Counted from the first letter of the stretch, positions 1 through 8,481 are shown. The stretch: DNA of 64,000 nt from Brachyspira aalborgi (GCF_008016455.1 NZ_SAXU01000001.1:1736001-1800000), one strand, 5' to 3'. Program-made: numbers and translations. Notes: a model not told the origin generated them from the sequence alone.

Positions 1-66
1 GATGCAAAAGCAAAAACAGCTACGCTAACACTAAATATTAAACCTTCTGGTAATTGGGAAGCTTAA
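1..66 (+). CDS. 3' end of an unidentified protein
   Basis: The first 66 bases read as 21 codons followed by TAA. The tail is rich in alternating Thr/Leu/Ala/Lys and ends in Asn-Trp-Glu-Ala, which looks like a beta-strand C-terminus. It is followed at once by a good intrinsic terminator, which supports this as a real gene end. The rest lies outside the window and no family can be assigned. Confidence 0.6.
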   Translation, partial: DAKAKTATLTLNIKPSGNWEA

Positions 67-109
67 ATAATTTTAAAATTAATTAAAAAAACAAAATAAA
101 GATTTGAAG

Positions 110-142
110 CCCTATGTTCTTTATGAGCATAGGGATTTTTTT
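110..142 (+). terminator. Rho-independent terminator after the partial gene
   Basis: CCCTATG at 110-116 pairs perfectly with CATAGGG at 128-134 across an 11-nt loop and is followed by a T-rich run (136-142). It separates the upstream partial gene from alr. Confidence 0.8.
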
Positions 143-211
143 ATTTAAATTACTATTGATAATAATTATAAATTATTATAATATATTTGAATATTTTATT
201 AAGGTTTAACT

Positions 212-1321
212 ATGTCGAATTATACTATCGCCGAAATTGATTTATCCGTTTTGAAAAATAATATAAATATAATATCTTCTATTGTTAAAAAAACTAAAAT
301 TCTTAATATATTAAAAGCTAACGCTTATGGGCATGGAATAATTGAAATAGCGAAAGCCTCTGAAAAATTCAAAGTTGACGCTATCGGAGTCGCCACAGTC
401 GAAGAAGGTATAAAAATAAGAAAAAGCGGAGTTAAAATTCCTATTATAGTTTTATTTCAACATTTCAAATCGGAGTTTGAAGAAATTTGTAATTATAATT
501 TAAGTCCGACTATAAGCAATGCCGATTTTCTGCCTTATTATGATAATTATATGGAAAGATTTAAAGGTTCTTTGAAATTAAATGTATATATAAAAATAGA
601 TACGGGATTAAATAGAATTGGCGCTAAACCCGAAGAGGCTTTAAATTTGGCTAAAAAAGTTTTATCTTATAAAAATTTAATTTTAGAAGGAATAAGCACG
701 CATTATGCATCCGCCGATATGAATGACGAAGAATCTATAAATTTTACAAAAAAACAAATAATAACTTTTAACGAAGTTGTAAATAACTTAAAAGAAAATA
801 ATATAAAACTTAATATAATTCATAGCGCAAACTCTGCAGCGATATTATCTTATAAAGAATCTTATTTTGATATGGTTAGAGCGGGAATTATTTTATATGG
901 TTATCCGCAAATAGAAACGAATTTAAAAATAAAACCCGTTATGGAAGTTAAATCTAAAATAGTTTTAATAAAAAGCCTAAAAAAAGGCGAGTCGGTTTCT
1001 TATGGTATGACTTTCAAAGCCGACAAAGATACAAAAATAGCTTTAATTCCAATCGGTTATGCGGATGGAATTCCGAGAAAATTATCAAATAATTGGAATG
1101 TAAAAATTAAAAATAAATATTATCCTGTTCGCGGAAGAATATGCATGGATTTAATGATTATTGAAATATTTGACGACAAAATAAATATTGAAGACGATGT
1201 TTTAATATTTGGAAACGATAAAGAACTTAACGCCGAAAATATGGCTAAAAAATCTGAAACTATTTCGTATGAGATTTTGACAAATATTGGCGAGAGAGTT
1301 AAAAGAGTATATAAAGATTAA
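212..1321 (+). CDS. alr: Alanine racemase
   Basis: PLP-dependent cytoplasmic enzyme interconverting L- and D-alanine, supplying D-Ala for peptidoglycan. The N-terminal barrel carries the PLP lysine in the motif KANAYGHG (Lys35). The C-terminal beta domain carries the second catalytic residue in SYGMTF (Tyr264) and the family motifs IGYADG and RICMD. At 369 residues it has normal family length, with both ends intact. The ATG at 212 follows a weak AAGG at about 8 nt. The alanine/glycine symporter begins 34 nt downstream on the same strand, so uptake and racemisation of alanine are probably co-expressed. Confidence 0.97.
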   Translation: MSNYTIAEIDLSVLKNNINIISSIVKKTKILNILKANAYGHGIIEIAKASEKFKVDAIGVATVEEGIKIRKSGVKIPIIVLFQHFKSEFEEICNYNLSPTISNADFLPYYDNYMERFKGSLKLNVYIKIDTGLNRIGAKPEEALNLAKKVLSYKNLILEGISTHYASADMNDEESINFTKKQIITFNEVVNNLKENNIKLNIIHSANSAAILSYKESYFDMVRAGIILYGYPQIETNLKIKPVMEVKSKIVLIKSLKKGESVSYGMTFKADKDTKIALIPIGYADGIPRKLSNNWNVKIKNKYYPVRGRICMDLMIIEIFDDKINIEDDVLIFGNDKELNAENMAKKSETISYEILTNIGERVKRVYKD

Positions 1322-1354
1322 TTTTATATAAATAAATTATTAAGGAGATTTATC

Positions 1355-2737
1355 ATGGAAATGATAGAAAAAATTAACGGCATTATCAACAATTTTATAT
1401 GGGGACCTGTAATGTTAATATTATTAGTTGGAACGGGAATCTTCTTAACTATAATAATTGGTTTCTTTCAAATAACTCATATAAAATTATGGGTTAAAGG
1501 AACTTTTGGCGCGATGTTTAAAAAGCATTTGGACGATATTAATATTACTCCTTTTCAAGCGGTAAGCACTGCATTGGCAAGCACTGTAGGAACGGGAAAT
1601 ATAGTCGGAGTTACTACGGCGATTATTTCGGGCGGACCTGGGGCTTTATTTTGGATGTGGTTTGCAGCTTTTTTTGGAATGGTTACAAAATATTCTGAAG
1701 TTTTATTAGCCGTTAAATTTAGAGAAAAAGATTCTAACGGACAACATTTTGGCGGACCTATGTATTATTTATCTAAAGGAGCGAATATTACTTGGCTTGG
1801 CGCTTTATTTTCCGCTCTTGCGACTTTGGCATGTTTTGGAATAGGCAATTTAACTCAAATTAACGCTATGGCGAATGTAGTTAATCAAAATTTTGGAGTC
1901 CCTAATTTATATACGGGAATTGCGGTTACTATTATAGTTGCAATTATAATAATTGGAGGCATTAAAAGAATAGGAGCTGTCGCCGAAAAATTAGTTCCTT
2001 TAATGTGTTTATTTTATTTAGTATGCGGAATAATAATTATATTTCTTAATTTAGAGAAAATTCCTGGAATATTAAAAGTCGTAGTTTCAGAGGCTTTTTC
2101 TTTTAAGCAAGTCGGAGCTGGTTTTATGGGTTATACTATAGCTATGGGAATGAGATACGGTTTTGCAAGAGGAATTTTTTCAAATGAAGCTGGCATGGGT
2201 TCTGCGCCTATGGCTCATGCATCTTCTAATAATAAAAATCCCGTTGAGCAAGCTCTTTGGGGAATATTTGAAGTATTTGTCGATACTTTTTTAGTATGTT
2301 CAATAACGGGAATAGTAATGCTTTTAAATTTAAACTTGGCAAATGAAACTAATCTTAAAGGAGCGCCTTTAATTTCAGAAGCGTTTAGAGTGTCTATGCC
2401 TGGTAGCGATTTTTATATAGGCTCTACTATATTAACGGTTTCTTTATTTCTTTTTGCTTTCACGACTCTCGTAGGTTGGTCGCATTATGGAGTTGTAAGT
2501 TTAGGATATTTAACTAAAAACAATAAAATAGCGGAGTTAATATTTAAAATAATTTTTATTATATTAATAGTCGTTGGTTCTGTAAGCGAACTTGAATTAG
2601 TATGGAATATTGCAGACACATTAAACGGTTTAATGGCAATACCAAATTTAATTGGGCTTTTAATACTCTCGCCTGTAATAGCGAAAACTACAAGAGATTA
2701 TTTGAATAATCCTAATTCTATAAATATGAATGATTAA
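1355..2737 (+). CDS. Alanine/glycine:cation symporter (AGCS family)
   Basis: Inner-membrane carrier that imports alanine or glycine with Na+ (or H+). The 460-residue protein is almost entirely hydrophobic, with about ten membrane segments. It shows AGCS signatures: an N-terminal GTGIFLT stretch, STALASTVGTGNIVGV near residues 71-86, the GGPMYY loop, and NEAGMGSAPMAHA near residue 280. AAGGAG lies 7-8 nt before the ATG. It follows alr by 34 nt and likely forms an operon with it. The exact substrate cannot be read from sequence, but the racemase neighbour favours alanine. A strong bidirectional terminator follows. Confidence 0.95.
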   Translation: MEMIEKINGIINNFIWGPVMLILLVGTGIFLTIIIGFFQITHIKLWVKGTFGAMFKKHLDDINITPFQAVSTALASTVGTGNIVGVTTAIISGGPGALFWMWFAAFFGMVTKYSEVLLAVKFREKDSNGQHFGGPMYYLSKGANITWLGALFSALATLACFGIGNLTQINAMANVVNQNFGVPNLYTGIAVTIIVAIIIIGGIKRIGAVAEKLVPLMCLFYLVCGIIIIFLNLEKIPGILKVVVSEAFSFKQVGAGFMGYTIAMGMRYGFARGIFSNEAGMGSAPMAHASSNNKNPVEQALWGIFEVFVDTFLVCSITGIVMLLNLNLANETNLKGAPLISEAFRVSMPGSDFYIGSTILTVSLFLFAFTTLVGWSHYGVVSLGYLTKNNKIAELIFKIIFIILIVVGSVSELELVWNIADTLNGLMAIPNLIGLLILSPVIAKTTRDYLNNPNSINMND

Positions 2738-2781
2738 AATATTTTAGAAATTAAAAATTAAAAAATTAGAAATTAAAAATT

Positions 2782-2811
2782 AAAGTCTCGTTATAATGCG
2801 GGACTTTTTTA
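2782..2811. terminator. Bidirectional terminator between symporter and smc
   Basis: AAAGTCTCG (2782-2790) pairs with CGGGACTTT (2799-2807) as a 9-bp stem with one G-U pair and an 8-nt loop. A T run follows on the + strand and an A run precedes it, so it can stop both convergent transcripts. Confidence 0.85.
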
Positions 2812-2825
2812 TTTTTTATTTAAAT

Positions 2826-5684
2826 TTAATTTTCAGAAACAACTTTATCTTTACTTCCGTTAATAGTTCCGTCTTTATCGACTTTAACCGTAAATATTTT
2901 TGAAACGCCTTTTTCTTCGGCGGTTATTCCGTAATATGCATCCGCTATAGTCGCCGATACTTCATTATGCGTAATTATTAAAAATTGAGTTTTATTTGAC
3001 AATCCCTTAACCATATTTTTAAATCTTATAATATTTGCTCCGTCTAATGCGGCGTCAACTTCGTCTAATATGCAAAAAGGCGAAGGACGATATAAAAAAA
3101 TTGCAAAAACCAAAGCCAAGCCCGTCATTGTAAGCTCGCCTCCAGAATAAGAAACTATATTTTCCATTTTTTTGCCAGGCGGTTGAGCGAATATATCGAT
3201 AGGACTATTTAATAAATCTTCTTCATTTTGTATTTTTAAGCCAGCGTTTCCGCCGCCGAATAATATTCTAAAAGTTTCGGAAAATTTTTTATTTATTTCG
3301 TTAAATGTTTTTAAGAAATCTTCTCCCGCTTTTTTATTGGCGTCAAAAATAATTTTTAAAATTTCTTCTTTAGACTTTTCCAAATCTTCTTTTTGTTTGC
3401 TTAAAAATTCAAATCGATTTTTTGCCTCTTGATATTCGTCTAAAGCCATTTCGTTTATATGCCCTAAATTTTTTATTTTATCGTTTACCGCGTTTAATTT
3501 ATTTTTAAAAGTTTCTTCGTCAATTAAATTATGAGTTTCGTTTTCAAAATCTTTTAAGTTAAGCGCGTAATTTTCGTAAAAATGATTATATATATCGTTT
3601 ATTTTTTCGTTAGTTTGATTTATTCTCTCGCTTATTCTAGCGATATTGTCATTAACTTCGTTTAATCTCTTTACTCTTTTAGAATGACTCGCTTCAAAAT
3701 TAGATAAAGTAGATTCCGCTTTTTTTATCTCGTTCGCTTTGCTTCTCGATTCGCTTTCCATTTGAGATTTTTTCTTTTCAAGCTCTTTAAAATTAATATT
3801 ATTCTGTTTAAACTCTTCGTTAAGGTTTTTATAATCTTCTTCAAGTTTATTAAATTTTTCATTATGAGATAAAACTTCTTCCTCAATCAATTTTATATTT
3901 TTTATTATTATCTCTTTTCTCTCTTCAATCGCTTTTTTATTGGTTTCGTATTTTGCTTTTTCAACCGTTAAAGTAGTTAAATTTGAGTTCGCTCTATTTA
4001 TATTTTCCGTAGATATTTTTATTTGATTATTAATCTCTTCAATTTTATCGTTATTATTTTTAATATGATTTTCAAGTTCGGCAATTTCTTTATCTATATT
4101 TTCTTTTTGCATATAAGCGCCTTCTTTATCAAAAAGCAAATCAAAGAAAGGATTTTTTATTTTAGTATATTCTTTAAATATTCCTTGCAAAAATAAAGCG
4201 TCATTTTTTTCATTATCCAAACTATCTTTTAATTTTTCTATAAAACCCGAAATAGAATGAAAATTAAGTTCGTTAAAATTATTCAATATATTATATTCTT
4301 CAAATTCTTTTATAGAATTCATTTTAGAATCTATCGCGTTTAATAAATTATTAAATCCAATATCAATATCACTTTCATGCTTTCCAATATTTTGATAAAA
4401 ACTATTTCCCATTATATCTTTTTTCTTTTCGTCTATTTCGGTTATTATTTTATTTATCGCTTCAAGTTGTCTTTCGCGAGCATCCGATATTTTCAAATTA
4501 GCGTTTTGATTGTTTTGAGTTAATGCGGCAATTTCATCGTTAAGGCTTGCAATTTTATTTTGTTCGTTGGCTATATTATTTTCTTCCTCTTCCAATTCTT
4601 TTAATGCTCTTTCTATATTTTCAATAATATTTTTTATATCTTCTTCCAATTCTTTTACTTGATTTTTATTTTCTTCAATTCTTTTATCCAAAATATTTTT
4701 TCTGTTAATATTTTCTTCTTTTTCTTTATCTTTATTTTCTAATTGAATTTTTAATTGATTAGACATTTTCTCTATATGAATAAGTTCTTTGTCTATTAGA
4801 GAAACTTGTTTATCTAATTCTATTGATAAATTTCTTGTCTCTTCAAATTTAAGAAGTTCCATTTGTTTTTGATTGTCTAATTCTTTTAATTCTTTTTCTA
4901 ATTCTATTTTTTTATTATTTAATTCTTCCAAATTTTTTATCAGCTCTTCAAGATTAATTTTTGATTTTTTTACTTGATTTACATTTATGCTAATGCTTAT
5001 TTTTTTTCTTTCGTCAATTAAAGAATAATATCTTTCAGTTCTAGCGGCTTGCTCTTTTAAAGATTTGTAATATTTTTCGGCGTTTTTAATTTCTATTTTT
5101 ACATTATCAAGATTTCTTTCCGACTCTTCTAATTTTTTTGTAGCTTCTCTTCTTCTTTCAAGATACTTACTTATTCCCGCCGCATTTTCTATTATGCTTC
5201 TTCTCTCTTCGGGTTTTTGTTTAGCAATTTCCGATACAGTTCCTTGTTTAATAACGGAATACGCGTTTTTTCCAAGTCCCGTATCTAAAAACATATCGAC
5301 TATATCTTTTAATCTAACCTGTTCGTCATTTATATAATATTCCGACAAACCTTTTCTATAATATTTTCTTGTTACCGTAATCTCTTCTTTATCGTATTTC
5401 TTTATCCATTTATTTTTATTGTCTAAAGTTAAAGTTATTTGAGCGAGCGAAGATGGTTTTCTTGTATCCGTTCCATGAAATATAACGCTTTCAAGCCCTT
5501 TTGAAGCGTCCATTCTCAATCTGCTTGCCGACTGTTCGCCCATAACCCATAAAAAAGCTTCAACAATATTGCTTTTTCCTATTCCGTTTGGACCTAGAAC
5601 AACCGTAACGCCTTCGTTGAATTCTATATTCGTTTCTATAGCAAATGATTTGAATCCATGCAAATTAAGATTCTTTATATACAT
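2826..5684 (-). CDS. smc: Chromosome segregation protein SMC (short form)
   Basis: Condensin-like ATPase that organises and segregates the chromosome with ScpA/ScpB. The N-terminal head has Walker A GPNGIGKS (residues 32-39), followed by long coiled coils (about 170-395 and 535-770). The C-terminal head has the signature SYSGGELTMTG (from 845) and Walker B FCILDEVDAALD. At 952 residues it is much shorter than the roughly 1,180 typical of bacterial SMCs. The middle (about 400-530) shows no canonical glycine-rich hinge; instead there is a short non-coiled section (LFLQGIFKEY, NPFFDLLFDK). Shortened SMCs are known in spirochaetes such as Borrelia. The ATG follows AGGAAA. No gene of an ScpAB operon is adjacent. 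Confidence 0.92.
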   Translation of the reverse strand: MYIKNLNLHGFKSFAIETNIEFNEGVTVVLGPNGIGKSNIVEAFLWVMGEQSASRLRMDASKGLESVIFHGTDTRKPSSLAQITLTLDNKNKWIKKYDKEEITVTRKYYRKGLSEYYINDEQVRLKDIVDMFLDTGLGKNAYSVIKQGTVSEIAKQKPEERRSIIENAAGISKYLERRREATKKLEESERNLDNVKIEIKNAEKYYKSLKEQAARTERYYSLIDERKKISISINVNQVKKSKINLEELIKNLEELNNKKIELEKELKELDNQKQMELLKFEETRNLSIELDKQVSLIDKELIHIEKMSNQLKIQLENKDKEKEENINRKNILDKRIEENKNQVKELEEDIKNIIENIERALKELEEEENNIANEQNKIASLNDEIAALTQNNQNANLKISDARERQLEAINKIITEIDEKKKDIMGNSFYQNIGKHESDIDIGFNNLLNAIDSKMNSIKEFEEYNILNNFNELNFHSISGFIEKLKDSLDNEKNDALFLQGIFKEYTKIKNPFFDLLFDKEGAYMQKENIDKEIAELENHIKNNNDKIEEINNQIKISTENINRANSNLTTLTVEKAKYETNKKAIEERKEIIIKNIKLIEEEVLSHNEKFNKLEEDYKNLNEEFKQNNINFKELEKKKSQMESESRSKANEIKKAESTLSNFEASHSKRVKRLNEVNDNIARISERINQTNEKINDIYNHFYENYALNLKDFENETHNLIDEETFKNKLNAVNDKIKNLGHINEMALDEYQEAKNRFEFLSKQKEDLEKSKEEILKIIFDANKKAGEDFLKTFNEINKKFSETFRILFGGGNAGLKIQNEEDLLNSPIDIFAQPPGKKMENIVSYSGGELTMTGLALVFAIFLYRPSPFCILDEVDAALDGANIIRFKNMVKGLSNKTQFLIITHNEVSATIADAYYGITAEEKGVSKIFTVKVDKDGTINGSKDKVVSEN

Positions 5685-5825
5685 ATATAAATTTTTTCCT
5701 ATTTATTAATTGCTATATTATAACAATCGAATTGAAAAAAAGCAATAAAATTGTGTTATTTTTTCAACCTAAAAAATATTTTAAGCGATTAATAAAAAAA
5801 TATATTAAAAAAAATATATACGCTA

Positions 5826-5853
5826 TTGACAATTATTTTATTTTGTTTATAAT
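5826..5853 (+). promoter_or_regulatory. Sigma70-type promoter for the metX leader
   Basis: TTGACA (5826-5831) and TATAAT (5848-5853) are separated by 16 nt. Both hexamers match consensus. Transcription would start near 5860, giving a leader of about 210 nt before metX. Confidence 0.85.
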
Positions 5854-5894
5854 AGTTCCAATTAATTAAAATAAATTTTTTTTAGGAGAATAAA

Positions 5895-5984
5895 TTGAAT
5901 AAAACGGCTTTCGTAAATAATCGAATTTCAAGAAATCATTTTTCTATGATGCAAATGCGATTTGAGGACGGCTGCATAGTATAG
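5895..5984 (+). CDS. Methionine-rich leader peptide of metX
   Basis: A 29-codon reading frame starts at TTG (5895) six nt after an AGGAG sequence (5884-5888) and ends at TAG (5982-5984). It contains Ser-Met-Met-Gln-Met at codons 17-21 (ATG at 5946, 5949 and 5955) and ends in Arg-Phe-Glu-Asp-Gly-Cys-Ile-Val. Three methionines in four residues sit just upstream of a terminator/antiterminator pair and a methionine-pathway gene, as expected of an amino-acid-sensing leader peptide. The stop codon lies past the 5' arm of the antiterminator. The peptide itself probably has no function; its translation is the sensor. It is not a recognised annotated family, so confidence rests on the sequence logic. 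Confidence 0.75.
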   Translation: MNKTAFVNNRISRNHFSMMQMRFEDGCIV

Positions 5985-6036
5985 TTTATTTTTATTTTAT
6001 AATTTCAGCCGTCAAATTTTTTGGCGGCTTTTTTAT
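5967..6036 (+). promoter_or_regulatory. Transcription attenuator (antiterminator/terminator) of metX
   Basis: Two mutually exclusive hairpins are visible. The antiterminator pairs GACGGCTG (5967-5974) with CAGCCGTC (6006-6013) in 8 perfect bp. The terminator pairs AGCCGTCAA (6007-6015) with TTGGCGGCT (6021-6029) in 9 bp with one G-U and a 5-nt loop, followed by a T run (6030-6035). A ribosome stalled at the Met codons (5946-5957) would leave 5967-5974 free and let the antiterminator form. A ribosome reaching the stop codon at 5984 would cover that arm and let the terminator form. Methionine shortage would thus switch metX on. A small CAAAT-GCG-ATTTG hairpin (5952-5964) could act as a pause site. 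Confidence 0.8.
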
Positions 6037-6070
6037 TTTAAAATTTTATTATTAGAGGAGATTTATTAAA

Positions 6071-7141
6071 ATGAGTATAAAACAAAAAATACCCGAAGTT
6101 AAATTTTTCGATACGAATAAAACTTTCAAATTTGAAAACGGAGAGACTATAGATAATTTAAAAATAGCCTACACGATTAACGGAAGATTAAATGTAAAAA
6201 AAGATAACGCTATTCTTATTTGTCATGCTTTTACGGGCGACTCGAATGTCTCTCTATGGTGGAGTAATTTTGTAGGAAAAAATAAAGCGATAGATATAAA
6301 TAAATATTTCGTTATATGTTCAAATGTTTTGGGAGGATGCTCGGGAACTACGGGACCTTCTTCTAAAAAATCAAATGGCAATTCTTATTATGGAACGGAT
6401 TTTCCAACTTTCACTATTAAAGATATTGTGAAAGTTCAAAAAATTCTTATAGATTATTTGGGAATAAAAAAATTATATTGCGTAGTCGGAGGTTCTATGG
6501 GCGGTATGCAAGTTTTACAATGGACTGCAGATTATCCTAATATGCTTGACAAGGCAATTATAATAGCAAGCTCTATGTCGCATTCGCCTATGCAAATAGC
6601 TTTAAATGAAATAGCGCGTCAGGCAATAACGGAAGATAACGAATGGTATGGCGGAAAATATTATGGAATGTCATCTCCAGATAAAGGACTCGCTTTGGCA
6701 AGAATGCTCGGGCATATAACTTATATGAGCGAAGAATATATGAGAGAAAAATTTGGAAGAAAAAGAAAAAAATCTTTAAAATATTTTACGCCTTCTTTTG
6801 AAGTTGAAAATTATTTGCATTATAACGGCGAAAAATTTACTTCAAGATTTGACGCTAATAGTTTTTTATATCTCACTAAAGCGATGGATTTTTTCGACAT
6901 AAAAGAAGATATTAAAAAAATAAAAACTAAAAAAAATATTGCTCTTAAAAAAGTTCTTATAATTTCTTTTATATCCGATTGGCTTTATCCAAGTTCGCAA
7001 TCTTTAGATATAGAAGAAGCTTATAATTATTCAAATATAGAAACGGAATATCATGAGATAAAATCAAATTACGGGCATGACGCTTTTTTGATAAAAAACG
7101 ATGAGCAGACAAAATATATAAAGAATTTTTTGAAGAATTAA
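6071..7141 (+). CDS. metX: Homoserine O-acetyltransferase
   Basis: Cytoplasmic alpha/beta-hydrolase-fold enzyme that acylates L-homoserine from acetyl-CoA, the committing step toward methionine. The catalytic triad is visible: nucleophile Ser142 in GGSMGG, Asp in ISDWLYP near residue 303, and His336 in YGHDAFL. The family motifs CHAFTGDSN and GGCSGTTGPSS are also present. At 356 residues it is normal for the family. AGAGGAG lies 8 nt before the ATG. The gene lies directly downstream of a Met-codon leader peptide and attenuator (5895-6036), so expression is probably controlled by charged tRNA-Met level. asd, earlier in the same pathway, is at 41.6 kb. Succinyl rather than acetyl specificity cannot be excluded from sequence alone. 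Confidence 0.95.
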   Translation: MSIKQKIPEVKFFDTNKTFKFENGETIDNLKIAYTINGRLNVKKDNAILICHAFTGDSNVSLWWSNFVGKNKAIDINKYFVICSNVLGGCSGTTGPSSKKSNGNSYYGTDFPTFTIKDIVKVQKILIDYLGIKKLYCVVGGSMGGMQVLQWTADYPNMLDKAIIIASSMSHSPMQIALNEIARQAITEDNEWYGGKYYGMSSPDKGLALARMLGHITYMSEEYMREKFGRKRKKSLKYFTPSFEVENYLHYNGEKFTSRFDANSFLYLTKAMDFFDIKEDIKKIKTKKNIALKKVLIISFISDWLYPSSQSLDIEEAYNYSNIETEYHEIKSNYGHDAFLIKNDEQTKYIKNFLKN

Positions 7142-7221
7142 TTATTTTAATAAATTTATGCTTGACTATATAAAATAATTTCTTATCTTATTAATAGAAG
7201 CATTAATAAGGAGTTAGATTT

Positions 7222-7311
7222 ATGATTATAGCTTTATCTTTTATATTTTGTATATTTTTGGTATGTAAGGATTTTATCTTTTATGATAATAAGAAAAGCA
7301 GAATTAAATAA
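7222..7311 (+). CDS. Small hydrophobic peptide overlapping the acetyltransferase start
   Basis: A 29-codon frame, ATG at 7222 to TAA at 7309-7311, has a good AAGGAG 7 nt upstream. It encodes a short hydrophobic stretch (Ile-Ile-Ala-Leu-Ser-Phe-Ile-Phe-Cys and onward) and then a lysine-rich tail, resembling a single-pass membrane peptide. Its last 29 nt overlap the start of the GNAT gene, which has no ribosome binding site of its own. It may therefore work mainly as a translational-coupling leader. Too short to be certain it is a functional protein. Confidence 0.45.
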   Translation: MIIALSFIFCIFLVCKDFIFYDNKKSRIK

Positions 7312-7774
7312 TTTAGACAGTATTGTAAAAATATTTGAGCATGCAAGAAATTATATGAAAGAAAATAATAATCCTAATCAATGGGGAGATAATCATCCGC
7401 CAACAAGTCTTATAGAAGAAGATATTAAAAATTCAATCGGCTATGTTTGTTTAGACAATGAAAATAATATAGTCGGTTATTTTTGTTTTTATGTCGGAAT
7501 TGAAGAAGATTATAACGAAATTTACGAAGGAAATTGGCTTAACGATAGAGAATACGCCGTTATTCATAGAATAGCCGTAATGAGCAATCAAAAAGGAGTC
7601 GGCGGATTTTGTATGAGATTCTGTTTTGATAAATTTAAAAATATAAGAATAGACACGGGAAAATATAATATTCCGATGCAAAAATTACTTCAAAAAGAAG
7701 GTTATATAAAATGCGGAATAATAAAAATAAGAAGAAATGGCGGAGAGAGAATAGCCTTTCAAAAAACCGAATAA
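7283..7774 (+). CDS. GNAT-family N-acetyltransferase
   Basis: A 163-residue single-domain acetyltransferase that would transfer an acetyl group from acetyl-CoA to an unknown amine. The fold elements can be followed: N-terminal MIIRKAELNNLDSI, the central strand VGYFCFYVG, and the acetyl-CoA region beginning IHRIAVMSNQKGVGGFCM (about residues 93-110). The latter is a Q/R-x-x-G-x-G/A-type motif in slightly divergent form (QKGVGG). The C-terminal part (LLQKEGYIKCGII) is typical. The ATG at 7283 lacks a Shine-Dalgarno sequence and lies inside the small upstream ORF (7222-7311), suggesting coupled translation. Substrate unknown. Confidence 0.85.
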   Translation: MIIRKAELNNLDSIVKIFEHARNYMKENNNPNQWGDNHPPTSLIEEDIKNSIGYVCLDNENNIVGYFCFYVGIEEDYNEIYEGNWLNDREYAVIHRIAVMSNQKGVGGFCMRFCFDKFKNIRIDTGKYNIPMQKLLQKEGYIKCGIIKIRRNGGERIAFQKTE

Positions 7775-7793
7775 TTTAATAATAAAAAAAATT

Positions 7794-7853
7794 AAACGAA
7801 AGAATAACTTTTAATAAATTTAATAATAAATAATAAAAGCTAATCTTTCGTTT
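7794..7853. terminator. Long inverted repeat, probable bidirectional terminator
   Basis: AAACGAAAGA (7794-7803) is perfectly complementary to TCTTTCGTTT (7844-7853). An inner CTTTTA/TAAAAG pair (7808-7813/7834-7839) extends the stem. It sits between the convergent GNAT gene and the small minus-strand genes. Confidence 0.6.
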
Positions 7854-7874
7854 TAAAATTTAATTTAAAATAAA

Positions 7875-8126
7875 TTATAGTTTATTCCATATCTTTTTGA
7901 AAAATACGATTAAAAAAACTATAACAGCGACAGTTAATGCCAATTCAAATAAAGTTTCTACAATATCGTCAAAGTCGTCAACTATTTTATACAAAATATA
8001 ATTTGTCGGTAAACTTCCGCTAAAATAGATTAAGACTAAAAATAATAATCCTATTACGGCTATTATTCCAAAAATCAATAAAAACTTTTTAGACTTTTTT
8101 GAATTTGTTATAATATTATTTTTCAT
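7875..8126 (-). CDS. Small membrane protein, member 3 of a tandem paralogous trio
   Basis: An 83-residue protein of unknown function. It has an N-terminal basic stretch, one hydrophobic helix (about 15-36), an acidic amphipathic segment with VDDFDDIVETLF, and a second hydrophobic helix (about 60-77) ending in a basic KKIWNKL tail. The acidic FDDI-x-E-x-x-F segment followed by a membrane helix and lysines is shared with the two genes upstream (8149-8460 and 8482-8676), so the three look like diverged tandem copies. AAGGAGG precedes the ATG. It is last in the probable three-gene operon. Family not recognised. Confidence 0.7.
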   Translation of the reverse strand: MKNNIITNSKKSKKFLLIFGIIAVIGLLFLVLIYFSGSLPTNYILYKIVDDFDDIVETLFELALTVAVIVFLIVFFKKIWNKL

Positions 8127-8148
8127 AGAACCTCCTTAAAAAATAAAA

Positions 8149-8460
8149 TTAATCGTCATACTCGTCTTTTTTAATATTAATATCTTTTCTATCATATTCT
8201 ATTATTTTGAATTCTTTATTTTCTTTTTTATCATAGTTTATTTTATATTCTCTATTTTCGTTTTTGTTATTTAAATTATTGTCGTCTCTTATAAATTTTT
8301 TTACAAAATACATAACGGCTATAATCATAGCTATTATTCCTACAATTTTAAATAAATCTTCAAAGTCGTCAAATATATCTTCAAGAATATCGTCAAAACA
8401 ATATAGTTTTATAGAAACTATAAATAAAAAAATTAAACTATTTAAAATTATCTTTTTCAA
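8149..8460 (-). CDS. Small exported/membrane protein, member 2 of the trio
   Basis: 103 residues, unrecognised. A signal-peptide-like helix ends at Leu-Tyr-Cys-Phe. An acidic segment follows (DDILEDIFDDFEDLF, about 24-38), then a membrane helix (VGIIAMIIAVMYFVKKF), then a long charged Asn/Lys/Asp-rich cytoplasmic-type tail absent from its neighbours. The start is TTG at 8460, chosen because AAGGA lies about 8 nt upstream and the product then begins MKKI like member 1. The Leu-Tyr-Cys-Phe-Asp stretch is shared almost exactly with the 8482-8676 protein, good evidence of duplication. Confidence 0.7.
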   Translation of the reverse strand: MKKIILNSLIFLFIVSIKLYCFDDILEDIFDDFEDLFKIVGIIAMIIAVMYFVKKFIRDDNNLNNKNENREYKINYDKKENKEFKIIEYDRKDINIKKDEYDD

Positions 8461-8481
8461 ATTAATCGTCCTTAAAAAATA

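Noticed and set aside
5860-6070. SAM riboswitch or T-box upstream of metX
   Set aside because: No kink-turn/SAM aptamer-like multi-helix core and no T-box sequence are seen. The leader ORF with terminator/antiterminator explains the structure better.
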